A stretch of DNA of 64,000 bases from Paenibacillus pectinilyticus (GCF_001700435.1 NZ_LYPC01000014.1:558001-622000), one strand, 5' to 3'. Counted from the stretch's first letter, positions 38,268 to 47,974 are shown. Program-made: numbers and translations. Notes: generated by a model not told the origin, from the letters alone.

Positions 38268-38310
38268 AGCGAAGGCAAGAGTGGTTGCACACTCTGCCTT
38301 CGCTTTCCTA
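38268..38310 (+). terminator. Strong rho-independent terminator
   Basis: AGCGAAGGCAAGAGTG from 38268 pairs with CACTCTGCCTTCGCT ending at 38304 with one bulged base, followed by TTCCT. Confidence 0.8.
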
Positions 38311-38410
38311 TGCAGCCACCAATGTAGCTAGTATGAAAATGGTTTGCGTTTTTATGCGAGTGCGACGACAATAAGGGGTATAGGATGCTAGAAGAAAGGC
38401 GGGAGCAAGC

Positions 38411-40045
38411 ATGTCGGGAACATCATTATACAAAGTGATCATTGCAGAAGACGAGATGCTTGTCCGAATAGGCATTAAACATACTCTGGAGTGGAAAAAA
38501 TATGGCATGCACGTGGTTGCCGATGTGGCGAATGGCCAGGAAGCGCTAGAAGCCTATCAAGAGTACAAGCCAGATATACTGATCACGGATATCAAAATGC
38601 CTCTAATGGATGGCATGGCCTTAATTTCCCATATTCGGAAGACGGATTCCGATCTGAAGATCGTCATTTTGACTAATTTAGTCGAATTTGAATTAGCTCG
38701 TGAGGCGATGAATAAGGACGTAAGCGGTTATATAATTAAGGTTTCGATGACGAATGAAGAGATTGCACAACTCCTAAGCAAGTTGAAGCGAGAATTGGAT
38801 GAGCGAACAACGACACAAATGACCATACAGCACATTGATTCAGATGTCGTGAAAGAACACTTGTGCAAGGATTTTCTGTTTCGTAATCGCTATTCCGAGA
38901 CTGAATTTGCGGACATCGTCACGAGGCATGGGCTGAGGCTAACACCATCGCGGCTGGTCACCGTTCAGATGGAAATTGATCAGTATGATAAGCTCCAAGA
39001 GCGATATCAAGATCATAAAGGGCAGCTGATTCGTATGTCGCTCCTAAATATACTGGAAGAGGTACTCGCTCACTACGATCGTGGAGAAATCATTTTCGAT
39101 TCCGAATCGAGATTTCTTACTCTCTTCAGCTTCGAGGATATAACCAGTGAGCATGAGATCACGGCTGTTATTCAAACCATTCTGGCACATATGCGTAAGG
39201 TGCTGCTCACCTATTTTAATGTGACGGTTACCTTTGCCATTTCGGCGCCCGAAAGCGGATACGGTGTATTAAAGCGTCAATATGAGCAAGGCATTAAACT
39301 GCTGCAAGCGAAGTATTGGTTGGGGACAGACCAGAATTTATTCATAGGGAACGGTCTGCGCGCAGAAGGAATAATAGCCATAGAAGTCCAATCCCAATTG
39401 AAGGCTATCTTAAACGAATGGCCGGAGCCGTTGCAAGCCGTTTACAAGCAATATGAACGAACGCTTGGGGAATTATTACGTGATCTTGAGCCGACGAAGG
39501 AAACCGTTCAAAGCTACTTTCAGCGTTGGCTTCATATGATTGTTCTTGGCAGCCGAATGTCACCTGAATCCGCGGGGATGCTGCTTGCAGAATATACCGA
39601 GCAATTGAAAGCGTCAACGACCTTGTCAGAAAGCGTCAACCTATTTACAATGCAGCTGCAAGAAATAGGTCAACTGATTCGTAAGCGTCCCAAGCTTAGC
39701 AGAGAGGTTTCGCGAGCTGTTGATTATATTGAAGCGCACTATAACGAGGAGCTTTCCTTGCAACAAATTGCGGATACGGTTCAAATGAGCGCGAAGTACT
39801 TCAGTACCCTTTTCAAAAAAGAAATGGGTATCGGATTCGTTGAGTATTGGATGCATTATCGTGTGGAAAAAGCAAAAGAACTGCTGCTCTCTTCTTCCTT
39901 ACGCTCGTATGAGATCTCGGATATGCTTGGCTTTGCGGATCACAGCTATTTCAGCCGTACGTTCAGGAAGGTTACGGGGATGAGCCCACGGGAATTTAGA
40001 AATGAACAGCACATTCAGGATGTGGATGTGGACGTCGATGAATAA
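38411..40045 (+). CDS. YesN-type response regulator with AraC HTH output
   Basis: 544 residues. Receiver 1-125 with acidic E13/D14 and phospho-acceptor D60 in LITDIKMP. The lysine after beta-5 is in YIIKVSM, so the usual Lys-Pro is Lys-Val. The middle region is long and unassigned; the AraC domain occupies about 435-535 (MSAKYFSTLFKKEMG, LGFADHSYFSRTFRKVTG). The acidic tail (DVDVDVDE) overlaps the kinase start. The ATG is preceded by GGCGGGAG. It probably controls the lipoprotein gene at 42080 or the mannosidase operon upstream. Confidence 0.92.
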   Translation: MSGTSLYKVIIAEDEMLVRIGIKHTLEWKKYGMHVVADVANGQEALEAYQEYKPDILITDIKMPLMDGMALISHIRKTDSDLKIVILTNLVEFELAREAMNKDVSGYIIKVSMTNEEIAQLLSKLKRELDERTTTQMTIQHIDSDVVKEHLCKDFLFRNRYSETEFADIVTRHGLRLTPSRLVTVQMEIDQYDKLQERYQDHKGQLIRMSLLNILEEVLAHYDRGEIIFDSESRFLTLFSFEDITSEHEITAVIQTILAHMRKVLLTYFNVTVTFAISAPESGYGVLKRQYEQGIKLLQAKYWLGTDQNLFIGNGLRAEGIIAIEVQSQLKAILNEWPEPLQAVYKQYERTLGELLRDLEPTKETVQSYFQRWLHMIVLGSRMSPESAGMLLAEYTEQLKASTTLSESVNLFTMQLQEIGQLIRKRPKLSREVSRAVDYIEAHYNEELSLQQIADTVQMSAKYFSTLFKKEMGIGFVEYWMHYRVEKAKELLLSSSLRSYEISDMLGFADHSYFSRTFRKVTGMSPREFRNEQHIQDVDVDVDE

Positions 40046-41885
40046 ACTACGAAGTTGGTTAGGGGGAAGTTTACGCAGACAGCTTACGGTTTCATTTCTT
40101 ATTATTTCAGTCGCTATCCTTTCGCTGAGCACTTGGTTTACCTATCATGGGGTACTTCAGCTTCTCCAAAAAAGAACAGAGAACTCAACCGTCCAACTAT
40201 TTCAACAAGCCGAATTCACGATCAATGGTTTTCGTGCGGAAGTGGACAAGATTAGTAAGACATTATTGGTGGATGAAGATGTTAACGGGTTCATGGAAGC
40301 CGTGCCAAGTAATAATTCAAATCAGGCCGATGAAATTGTGCTGAAGCGGGCGATTGCTCAGAAGTTTACTGCGCTCTTGCAAAACTATGAGTTCTTACAT
40401 TCGATCTACTTGTTTACCGAAGATGGTCGAGTACTGGGAACAACGATTTCGAGAAATACGACAACCTTATCGCCGCAGGAAATTCGTGAACGCTACACGC
40501 CGGAATTTTACGAAGCGATCAAGCTGAATACCCTTGATAAGATGCCTAAACTCGTGTGGGCCGGGGGAATTAAAGCGAGTCTGTACGATCATGCCATGAA
40601 TGAGCTAGACCATGAATCGGAAGACGGACGCTATCTCATTAGTGCGGCAAGAGGGATTAAAGCGCGTTTCAGTGGGAAGATGGCTGGGACTGTTGTCATG
40701 AATGTCAAAGAGGATGCCGTAACGGATCTATTCGCAAATCTTTCTTTGGAAAGGGGTGGAGACGTTTATTTGGCGGACGCCAATGGCCAAGTTATCGCCC
40801 ATCCTAACCGAATGCAAATCGGTACGCAAAGCGACGTGTTCAGCCATTTTACGGGCATGTCATACGGGAGTCTGGAGGTGGGAAATAAAGAAGTTGTCTA
40901 TTTCCCAATGGCTTCAAACGAATGGACACTTATGAAAAGTGTACCTGTGAGTGAGTTTCGTAAGGACATATTCACGCTGTACCGTCAACTTATTATCGTA
41001 GTGGTCATTGGTATCCTATTGGCGATGATCCTTTCTTCTATGCTCATTCGTCGCATCACGAAGCCTTTAGTCCATTTGTCCGCGGCCATGTCCGCGATGG
41101 AAAATGGCGATCTTAACCAGAAGGTTCCGGTAGATGATCGGAATGAATGGGGGGTTCTCAGTCGTGGATTCAATAGGATGTCGCAAAGCATTCAGGGCTT
41201 TCAGCGGCTCGAGCAGGAGAAGCGTTATATCGAGGTTCAGAATTTATACAATCGGATTAATCCGCACTTCTTATTCAATACACTAAGCACCATTAGGTGG
41301 ATGGCAGCCGTGCTGAAAGCGAGTAATATCGAGCAGATCATTACCGCGTTGGGTAATTTACTCAAACCAGTCTATAGTGATGAGAAATCACTAAGTACGA
41401 TTCGAGAAGAAATCGAATTAGTACGTAATTACATGCATATCATGAACGCCAGATACGGAGAAGGCATCCTCTGGCACGTTAATTTACCGGAAACTCTGGC
41501 AGTCGCGTTGATTCCCAAGTTTACGCTCCAGCCGATCATAGAAAACAGCATCCAACATGGACTAATGCATCATAACCATATGGGCAGCATCGAGATCGAC
41601 ATTTGCAAAGATGAGGCATCGGGTTCGTTGGAAATACGGATTATGGATACGGGCTGCGGTATTCCTGAGGACCGTCTTGAAGAACTTCATACATGGATTA
41701 ATCAGCCTGTTGAGGAAGAATTAGTTCGAGCGTCTGGTGATCAGTTCGGAATTGGATTGCGCAATACGAATCGTCGATTGAAGCTGCTATTTGGTTCCCA
41801 CTATGGCATGCGATTAGAAAGCGAAGAGAGTAAGTGGACAGTTGTGATTGTGAGAATTCCGATTCAAATCGAAGGAAACAGCTGA
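40038..41885 (+). CDS. YesM-type sensor histidine kinase
   Basis: 615 residues from the ATG at 40038, which overlaps the regulator stop by eight bases; a longer in-frame start at 40002 would add only a low-complexity MNSTFRMWMWTS. Two transmembrane segments (about 15-38 and 310-333) flank a dCache-like sensor; HAMP, then phospho-acceptor H410 in RINPHFLFNTL, N box TLQPIIENSIQHGL and G boxes DTGCGIPE and GIGLRNTNRRL. Partner of the preceding regulator. Confidence 0.92.
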   Translation: MNKLRSWLGGSLRRQLTVSFLIISVAILSLSTWFTYHGVLQLLQKRTENSTVQLFQQAEFTINGFRAEVDKISKTLLVDEDVNGFMEAVPSNNSNQADEIVLKRAIAQKFTALLQNYEFLHSIYLFTEDGRVLGTTISRNTTTLSPQEIRERYTPEFYEAIKLNTLDKMPKLVWAGGIKASLYDHAMNELDHESEDGRYLISAARGIKARFSGKMAGTVVMNVKEDAVTDLFANLSLERGGDVYLADANGQVIAHPNRMQIGTQSDVFSHFTGMSYGSLEVGNKEVVYFPMASNEWTLMKSVPVSEFRKDIFTLYRQLIIVVVIGILLAMILSSMLIRRITKPLVHLSAAMSAMENGDLNQKVPVDDRNEWGVLSRGFNRMSQSIQGFQRLEQEKRYIEVQNLYNRINPHFLFNTLSTIRWMAAVLKASNIEQIITALGNLLKPVYSDEKSLSTIREEIELVRNYMHIMNARYGEGILWHVNLPETLAVALIPKFTLQPIIENSIQHGLMHHNHMGSIEIDICKDEASGSLEIRIMDTGCGIPEDRLEELHTWINQPVEEELVRASGDQFGIGLRNTNRRLKLLFGSHYGMRLESEESKWTVVIVRIPIQIEGNS

Positions 41886-41915
41886 CGAAAGTGCCAGAAA
41901 TCTGACGAAATGTCC
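41882..41915 (+). repeat. Direct repeat CTGACGAAA, 20-bp period
   Basis: CTGACGAAA at 41882-41890 and 41902-41910, each followed by a similar TGCC/TGTCC end. The first copy covers the kinase stop codon. Two turns of the helix between copies fits a tandem site for an AraC-type regulator controlling the lipoprotein gene downstream. Confidence 0.45.
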
Positions 41916-42079
41916 TAGATTATAGTATTAATTCGTAAGCCAGTCTCTTAAGATAGAGAGAATGTGCACCTTTTCATTCGATCCGTTATGGAGGGAATGG
42001 TTTCTATTTTTTATACTACATACAATAGGATGGTCGAGAGATCACGGAAGGAGGCACTGCCTTCATAGTCAAGCAATGG

Positions 42080-43816
42080 TTGAAACGAATAGGAATTGCG
42101 ATCATGGTTATGTTCGTGGTCATCGTCGGTTGTACGAAGCAAGAAGACGAGCCTTCAATAGGTGATCATAGAGCCCATCAGGATGATCCTCAGAAAGCAG
42201 CAACAGTGAAAATTTTTGGCAAGCCATTTGCATTCAATTTCGAATCAGGCATCCAAAACGATGATGTTGCGAAGGAAATACGACGTCAAACGGGCATTGC
42301 GATCGATATCGAGTCCAAACCGGAAGACAGCAAGTTCGAAGTCATGTTAGCTAGCGGAGATCTCCCGGATATTATTGTGACCGAACGTAAATACATGGAT
42401 CAATTAATACAAGGAAACAACGTGATCGCGTTAGATGAGTTACTTGGACAGCATGGACAAACTTTAGCGAAGGAAATGCCTGAGCGACTAGCTTTTAGTA
42501 AAAGGAACTTGAGCCGTGGCAGTAACAAGCTCTATTTCATACCGGGATCAGCGGGCAAGCCAGCCCCCGATTACAAATATGATTCACCTGGATGGAACAT
42601 CCGCTGGGATTATTACAGGGAATTAGGCTACCCACCTTACACGCAACTGTTGGATTTATTGCCCATCCTGAAAGAGATGCAAGATCGACATCCGACGAAT
42701 GAGAGGGGACAGAAGGTGTACGCGCTTGCGCCGCTTTTTGATTTCGGGTTGGATCCGGCGATCCGCGAGTTTGGTTCCCGGTTCTACGGCAGGAGCTCGA
42801 CGGCAGGTCTCATCGATGTCGACAACAAAACTTTAGAGATTTCTTCAAGTATTTTGGATAACAGCAATTCGTTCTGGGTGTCGATGGATTTCTATTTTCA
42901 GGCGAATCAACTCGGGCTGCTTGATCCTGACTCCTTCTTGATGAAGTTCGATAATCATAGGGATAAGGTGAAAAATAACCAAGTCTTATTCGACCAATGG
43001 TCTTGGGCGGGCGTGAGAGATGCCAATAAATTGTTCGTGGATGCGGGAAAGCCGCTGCAAGGTTGGGAACCGCTTCCACCTGTGCCTGGCATAACGCCGT
43101 ACGTAGGTGAATACGGTATGAATGGCAACGCAGACCTCGCATGGGCCATTACGAAAAGCAGTAAAAACCCAGAGCGGGCGATGGATGTCCTGAACTACTT
43201 GTTGTCCTACGAAGGCTCCAGATTGATGATCAATGGCATTCAAGATCGTGATTGGGAAGTCGTTGATGGTAAACCGAGGTTGAAGCAGGAAACCATCAAA
43301 GCTAGGAAAGAAGACAAAAATTACAGCGTGCGCACAGGGATTGGGAAATACAACAATTATCAATCTTACACCAATGGCGCGATGGATCCTTTGTATCAGG
43401 TGCCGATCGATTATAGCTTATCTGCGGATGCTTTTAAGGATAATTTAACGGAGTTAGATCGTGCCTATTCGTCCAAGTATGGTGCTTCCTATCCAGGTGA
43501 AGTGGTGGATCGTCTTGTGAGCAGGGGGGAAATCCAACTGAACTATTTTGATTATGACAAGTTTGGCGCACTCCCTACGACACCTCCCGATGATATTCAA
43601 AGAATCCAATCGCAGATTGATAATTATTTACAAACGATCTTTCCTAAGCTGATTCTAGCCAAAAATGAAGTGACATTCGCGAGTCTTAAAGCTGAAGTTC
43701 AGGGTGAAGTGCAGCATTTGGGGTATAACAAGGTGCTTGCTTACTATATTGACATGTATAAGAAAAATAAAAGGGCGATGGAAGCAGGGACTTCATCCGG
43801 AGAGGATATGCAATAA
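42080..43816 (+). CDS. Large (LplA/YtcQ-type) extracellular solute-binding lipoprotein, orphan
   Basis: 578 residues. Lipobox IVGC (Cys18) then an acidic linker and a long family 1-type binding protein (LPDIIVTERKYMDQL, WNIRWDYYRELGYPPYTQLLDLL) of the kind usually paired with LplB/YtcP permeases. None are adjacent; two kinases flank it instead, so it may work as a sensor partner or with a distant transporter. The start is odd: AAGGAGG at 42048-42054 is 25 bases before the TTG at 42080, while an in-frame ATA at 42065 has ideal spacing. A terminator follows at 43834. Confidence 0.88.
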   Translation: MKRIGIAIMVMFVVIVGCTKQEDEPSIGDHRAHQDDPQKAATVKIFGKPFAFNFESGIQNDDVAKEIRRQTGIAIDIESKPEDSKFEVMLASGDLPDIIVTERKYMDQLIQGNNVIALDELLGQHGQTLAKEMPERLAFSKRNLSRGSNKLYFIPGSAGKPAPDYKYDSPGWNIRWDYYRELGYPPYTQLLDLLPILKEMQDRHPTNERGQKVYALAPLFDFGLDPAIREFGSRFYGRSSTAGLIDVDNKTLEISSSILDNSNSFWVSMDFYFQANQLGLLDPDSFLMKFDNHRDKVKNNQVLFDQWSWAGVRDANKLFVDAGKPLQGWEPLPPVPGITPYVGEYGMNGNADLAWAITKSSKNPERAMDVLNYLLSYEGSRLMINGIQDRDWEVVDGKPRLKQETIKARKEDKNYSVRTGIGKYNNYQSYTNGAMDPLYQVPIDYSLSADAFKDNLTELDRAYSSKYGASYPGEVVDRLVSRGEIQLNYFDYDKFGALPTTPPDDIQRIQSQIDNYLQTIFPKLILAKNEVTFASLKAEVQGEVQHLGYNKVLAYYIDMYKKNKRAMEAGTSSGEDMQ

Positions 43817-43833
43817 AAAGGATAAATATGGAA

Positions 43834-43861
43834 GAAAGATGCAAATTTGCATCTTTTTTTT
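43834..43861 (+). terminator. Rho-independent terminator
   Basis: AAAGATGCA and TGCATCTTT form a palindromic stem around AATT, followed by a run of eight to nine T. Confidence 0.9.
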
Positions 43862-43926
43862 AGATCGTGACTTTAGAGGACGGCGCACTCGTTAATAGGG
43901 GGCCATTAAGACAGGAGGATAGCCGC

Positions 43927-45714
43927 ATGCTTACTCACCTAAAGCTCTTTTTCCTGAATATGAGCATGCAGAAAAAGCTGTCGCTCATTATCATTATTTT
44001 CGTCATCGTACCGATGTTGACGACAGGACTTGTTTCGTATCAAAATTACACCCGTAATTTAAAAGAGAAAGCCATTGAGCTCATCATGCAATCCTCCAAT
44101 CAAATGACGTCTCGGTTGGACGATTATATTGGCGAAATGAAGTCCATTACGGCGATTCCGATCTACTCCAGAGAACTTCAACAATTGCTAATGAAGCCTG
44201 GCCCCTATCTAGAGCGCTCAGACAGCATCGCGTTTTATTTGCGTTTTATGAACAATATGAGAAAAGGCAATGACGCTGTCTATATCCTTGATCGGGATGG
44301 CAACATCTTTTATAACGACAAACGGTTTGCGGTTCGGGCTAATACGGAGGAACGCTTCTCACAATTTCAGAAGATCGTGGCGAGTGCGAATGGATCGGCT
44401 GTCGTTCAAGGGACCGAAACGATGCTGGATACCTTCGGGCGTCCCAAAGAGATTTTCTCTGTGATTCGGGAGATTCGTGACAGCGAGTTGGGGACTTACC
44501 AATCCTTAGGGACCGTGATTGTTGATTCGGATATTCGTGTCATTGGGGATGCCGTCGACCGATTGAATGATATTACACATGGCAGTTCGTATATCTTGGA
44601 TGCGAATGGTCTTAATATCTACAGAAATCAGAATACGAGTGTGGAACTTCCTCCAGCACTGATTAACACGGTGAACAGAGAAACAGGGGGTTGGCGGGAT
44701 ATTCAAATCGCTAATAAATCCTATATCTTTCTATATACTCCTTTGAAAAATGCAGATTGGATGTTTTATTCGCTCATTCCTACCCAATCGCTGTTTAAAG
44801 AAGCTGCGATCATACGAAACGTGACTTTGATGGTTATCTTAATTGTTGGACTGTTATCGTTGGTGCTTGCCATCTTCACAGCGAATGCTTTAACCAAGCC
44901 GCTTCGCAAGCTCACGCGTGTGATGCGTACCGTTGAATCTGGCACGATGGAGGCCAAATTCCCAGTTAAATATAGGGATGAAATTGGCACATTGGGCACG
45001 ACCTTTAACCAGATGATTACACGTATCCAAGAGCTGATCCAAGAAGTGTATATCGTCAATATGAAGAAGGTGGTTGCCCAGCTCGAAGCGCTTCAAGCGC
45101 AGATTAATCCCCATTTTATTTACAATACACTGGAAACCATTCGCATGCGCGCGATCATCAACAAGGATGTTGACGTTGCGGATATGACGTATACGCTTGG
45201 CAATTTATTGCGTTACGGCATACTACGTGAAAATGAGCAAGTGACTGTCCAACAAGAGCTAGACCATTTGGATAATTATATTCAGCTGCAAAACCATCGG
45301 TTTCGCAATAAATTTAAATTGCAGCTGGACGTTCCCGAACCGCTCTTGCAAGCGAAAGTGATCAAATTACTTTTTCAACCCATTGTCGAAAATGCGATAT
45401 ATCACGGTCTTGAACATAAGCTTGGCGATGGTCTGATTACGATTGTTGGCATCCAAGAGGAGGAAGGAATCCGTTTCACAATTAGCGACAATGGGATCGG
45501 GATGAGCTCTGAGCAGGAAGTGGAGTTACAACAGCATCTGGAGCACCCGAGCGAGAATGTCAGGAAATCCGATAAAGGAATCGGACTACGAAATGTTCAT
45601 CAGCGCATCCAAATTCAATATGGCAAATCCTATGGGTTACAAGTGAAGAGCAGGTTAGGGGAAGGGACGACGGTTACGGTAACGATGTGCAATCAACCAT
45701 CATGGGGGGAGTGA
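43927..45714 (+). CDS. YesM-type sensor histidine kinase
   Basis: 595 residues from the ATG at 43927, which has AGGAGG eight bases upstream; an in-frame GTG at 43867 lacks a site and lies against the preceding terminator. Transmembrane segments at about 20-42 and 298-320, dCache-like sensor between them, HAMP, phospho-acceptor H396 in QINPHFIYNTL, N box LLFQPIVENAIYHGL, G boxes DNGIGMSS and GIGLRNVHQRI. Here the kinase precedes its regulator, the reverse of the other two pairs. Confidence 0.92.
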   Translation: MLTHLKLFFLNMSMQKKLSLIIIIFVIVPMLTTGLVSYQNYTRNLKEKAIELIMQSSNQMTSRLDDYIGEMKSITAIPIYSRELQQLLMKPGPYLERSDSIAFYLRFMNNMRKGNDAVYILDRDGNIFYNDKRFAVRANTEERFSQFQKIVASANGSAVVQGTETMLDTFGRPKEIFSVIREIRDSELGTYQSLGTVIVDSDIRVIGDAVDRLNDITHGSSYILDANGLNIYRNQNTSVELPPALINTVNRETGGWRDIQIANKSYIFLYTPLKNADWMFYSLIPTQSLFKEAAIIRNVTLMVILIVGLLSLVLAIFTANALTKPLRKLTRVMRTVESGTMEAKFPVKYRDEIGTLGTTFNQMITRIQELIQEVYIVNMKKVVAQLEALQAQINPHFIYNTLETIRMRAIINKDVDVADMTYTLGNLLRYGILRENEQVTVQQELDHLDNYIQLQNHRFRNKFKLQLDVPEPLLQAKVIKLLFQPIVENAIYHGLEHKLGDGLITIVGIQEEEGIRFTISDNGIGMSSEQEVELQQHLEHPSENVRKSDKGIGLRNVHQRIQIQYGKSYGLQVKSRLGEGTTVTVTMCNQPSWGE

Positions 45715-45718
45715 ATTT

Positions 45719-46441
45719 ATGTTGCTACATATCGTACTTGTAGATGATGAACCTACGATTCTGGAAGGACTAGAAATACTAATCACATCGGCATCGGATG
45801 ATTATCGCATCATCGGGCGATATACGAATGGCCAAGAGGCTTTGGCTGGTATTGGACTGGAAGAGACAGATGTCATTGTTACGGATGTGAAAATGCCAAT
45901 CATGGATGGTTTAACCTTGATTAAAGAGGTGCGTTCGCGGACATCGGCCATTTCGAGCATTGTTCTCAGCGGCTTCAATGAATTTGAATTCGTTCGAGAA
46001 GCGCTTCGCTCTGAAGCAGCGGACTTCTTATTGAAGCCGGTGAATACGAAGGAGCTATTTAGTATTTTTGAGAAGCTGTTGGATATGAAACGAAAGTCAG
46101 TCGTGCCAGAGTCAGAAGAGAAGAAAGTGATTCGCATGGTGAAGCAGATCGTAACGGAAGAATACTGTAGTGAGCTGAATTTACCCGGCTTATCGGCACG
46201 TGTCTTTTTGAGTCCTGCCCATGTGAGTCATCTGTTTAAACAAGAGACAGGCATAACGATTACTGACTATTTGATCCAAGTGAGAATGGATATGGCGAAG
46301 CTCTTTATTAAACAGAATCCGATGATGAAATTATACGAACTTGCGCAATGTGTGGGGTATCAGGACCCTGATTACTTCAATCAATTGTTTAAAAAGCGCG
46401 TGGGGAAATCCGTTAAGCAATACCGTGACACCCTGTGTTGA
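45719..46441 (+). CDS. Short response regulator with AraC HTH output
   Basis: 240 residues. Receiver domain 1-125 with D9/D10, phospho-acceptor D56 in VIVTDVKMP and LLKPVN; the AraC domain follows almost directly (about 138-238; LSPAHVSHLFKQETG, VGYQDPDYFNQLFKK). It lacks the long middle region of the other two regulators and is about half their length. ATG behind GGGGGAG, four bases after the kinase stop. Likely activator of the transporter starting at 46566. Confidence 0.92.
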   Translation: MLLHIVLVDDEPTILEGLEILITSASDDYRIIGRYTNGQEALAGIGLEETDVIVTDVKMPIMDGLTLIKEVRSRTSAISSIVLSGFNEFEFVREALRSEAADFLLKPVNTKELFSIFEKLLDMKRKSVVPESEEKKVIRMVKQIVTEEYCSELNLPGLSARVFLSPAHVSHLFKQETGITITDYLIQVRMDMAKLFIKQNPMMKLYELAQCVGYQDPDYFNQLFKKRVGKSVKQYRDTLC

Positions 46442-46515
46442 GACCGTTTTCATGATTCGTAATTGAGTCAGGAAAATCGAATTTCAGCCACCTACCGACA
46501 GCTTACAAAGCTTAG

Positions 46516-46540
46516 TATGATAAGGATGTAAGCGATAACA
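46516..46540 (+). promoter_or_regulatory. -10 element with cre site
   Basis: TATGAT (46516-46521), five bases, then TGTAAGCGATAACA (46527-46540), matching 13 of 14 cre positions. Layout is identical to 25531-25555. Binding of CcpA just downstream of the -10 would block transcription of the binding-protein operon. Confidence 0.65.
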
Positions 46541-46565
46541 TCATATAAATCAGGAGGGTCACACA

Positions 46566-47888
46566 TTGAAAAAATTAGTAACTTTATCCCTAGCAGGATC
46601 GCTCGTTGCAGGTCTTGCATTAACCGGATGTGCGAAGCAAGATGACAAACCTGCAGCTTCAAGTACGGCGGCAGCGACAACTAGCCCAGCAGCAGCTTCC
46701 ACGGCGAAAGCAGAATCCAAAGTAAAAGGTAAAATTACATTTACAACGAATCGTCCGGATTCACAAGCTATTTTTGATGAAGTAGCAAAAGGGTTTCACG
46801 CCAAGTATCCAGATGCGGAAGTAGAAATCAGCGGAATCAAAGAATACCAAAAAACGATGAAAGTACGACTTGCTTCGAATGATCTGCCAGATGTGATGTA
46901 TTACAATGCAGAAATCGTCCCTACGACGACCCAATGGCCAGATTTCTTCTTGCCAATTGACGATATGGGCTACAAAGATACAACGTATTTCGCAGATCAA
47001 GTTACGTTAGACGGCAAAATGTACGGCGTTGTAGAAGGATCCTTTGCACACGGGATTGTCTATAACAAGAAAACGTTTGCTGATGCCGGCATTACAGCGG
47101 TTCCCAAAACATTGGATGAACTGTTTGATGCTTCCGAAAAGCTGAAAGCGAAATCCGTCACACCGATCTATTTGTCCTTCAAAGACGGCTGGCCGATGAG
47201 TTATTTGGCAACAGTTGCGATTCATGCGGCAGGCGGTAATCCAACGTATAGTGATGATTTTATGAAAACAGATACGCCTTTCACGAAAACAAGTCCTGAT
47301 GGTGAGTACGTGAATTTCTTACGCTTGCTAAAAGATAAAGGCTATTTCGAGAAAGATTTCGTAAACGGGACATATGACCAATCCGTATCTGGCTTCATCT
47401 CTGGCAAAGTTGGGATGCTGCCATACGCGAACTGGGCTTTCGGTGGACTTGAGCAAGCGGGTATGAAAATGAGTGACGTCGGTTTCTTCGCACTTCCGTT
47501 AGATAACAAAGGTAAACCTGCTGCGTTCATGCAAAAGAGCTGGACGATCGGTATCACCAAAACGAGCAAAAATGTAGAGACATCCAAAGCATTTATCAAA
47601 TATTTGTTGGAAGAGTCCAACTATGCGGATAAAGTTGGTTTGATTCCAGCGTTAAAATCCAAAACATCGACAATACCACAAATCAAAGAATTTATGGATG
47701 CGAAACCGGAATTGTACATGGAGCGCAACGCGAAAGATATTACGAACACAACGACTAACAAAGCGCAAATTAACATGCAAGATTTCTATCAAGGTGGACT
47801 GATCGCCAAAGATGATGCTGAAATTCAAAAGATTTATGATGACTACAATAAAAAATGGGCAGCGGCAAGAGCGGCAGCAGCGAAATAA
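46566..47888 (+). CDS. Sugar ABC transporter substrate-binding lipoprotein
   Basis: 440 residues with lipobox LTGC (Cys22) and an Ala/Thr/Ser-rich linker. The mature part is a family 1 binding protein (GKITFTTNRPDSQAIFDEVAKGF... VMYYNAEIVP, HGIVYNKKTFADAGI). TTG start behind AGGAGGG. It is followed by a strong hairpin and two permeases, and preceded by its two-component system and a cre-bearing promoter. Confidence 0.93.
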   Translation: MKKLVTLSLAGSLVAGLALTGCAKQDDKPAASSTAAATTSPAAASTAKAESKVKGKITFTTNRPDSQAIFDEVAKGFHAKYPDAEVEISGIKEYQKTMKVRLASNDLPDVMYYNAEIVPTTTQWPDFFLPIDDMGYKDTTYFADQVTLDGKMYGVVEGSFAHGIVYNKKTFADAGITAVPKTLDELFDASEKLKAKSVTPIYLSFKDGWPMSYLATVAIHAAGGNPTYSDDFMKTDTPFTKTSPDGEYVNFLRLLKDKGYFEKDFVNGTYDQSVSGFISGKVGMLPYANWAFGGLEQAGMKMSDVGFFALPLDNKGKPAAFMQKSWTIGITKTSKNVETSKAFIKYLLEESNYADKVGLIPALKSKTSTIPQIKEFMDAKPELYMERNAKDITNTTTNKAQINMQDFYQGGLIAKDDAEIQKIYDDYNKKWAAARAAAAK

Positions 47889-47910
47889 ATTATAAATAGG
47901 CTGAAAGCAG

Positions 47911-47945
47911 TGCGGTTATCCTCTAGTTCGTCTTGGATAGCCGCA
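47911..47945 (+). promoter_or_regulatory. Intercistronic hairpin between binding protein and permease
   Basis: TGCGGTTATCC at 47911-47921 pairs with GGATAGCCGCA at 47935-47945 over 11 positions with one G-U pair. There is no T run, so it is likely an RNA stability element. Confidence 0.7.
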
Positions 47946-47974
47946 TTGACTTACAGGGAGCGGAGAGGGATCGT

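Noticed and set aside
43867..43926. GTG start of the third histidine kinase
   Set aside because: It lies next to the terminator tail and has no ribosome binding site, whereas ATG 43927 follows AGGAGG.
47933..47974. N-terminal extension of the third MalF-type permease from a TTG
   Set aside because: It would begin inside the intercistronic hairpin and lacks a ribosome binding site; the ATG at 47975 has one.
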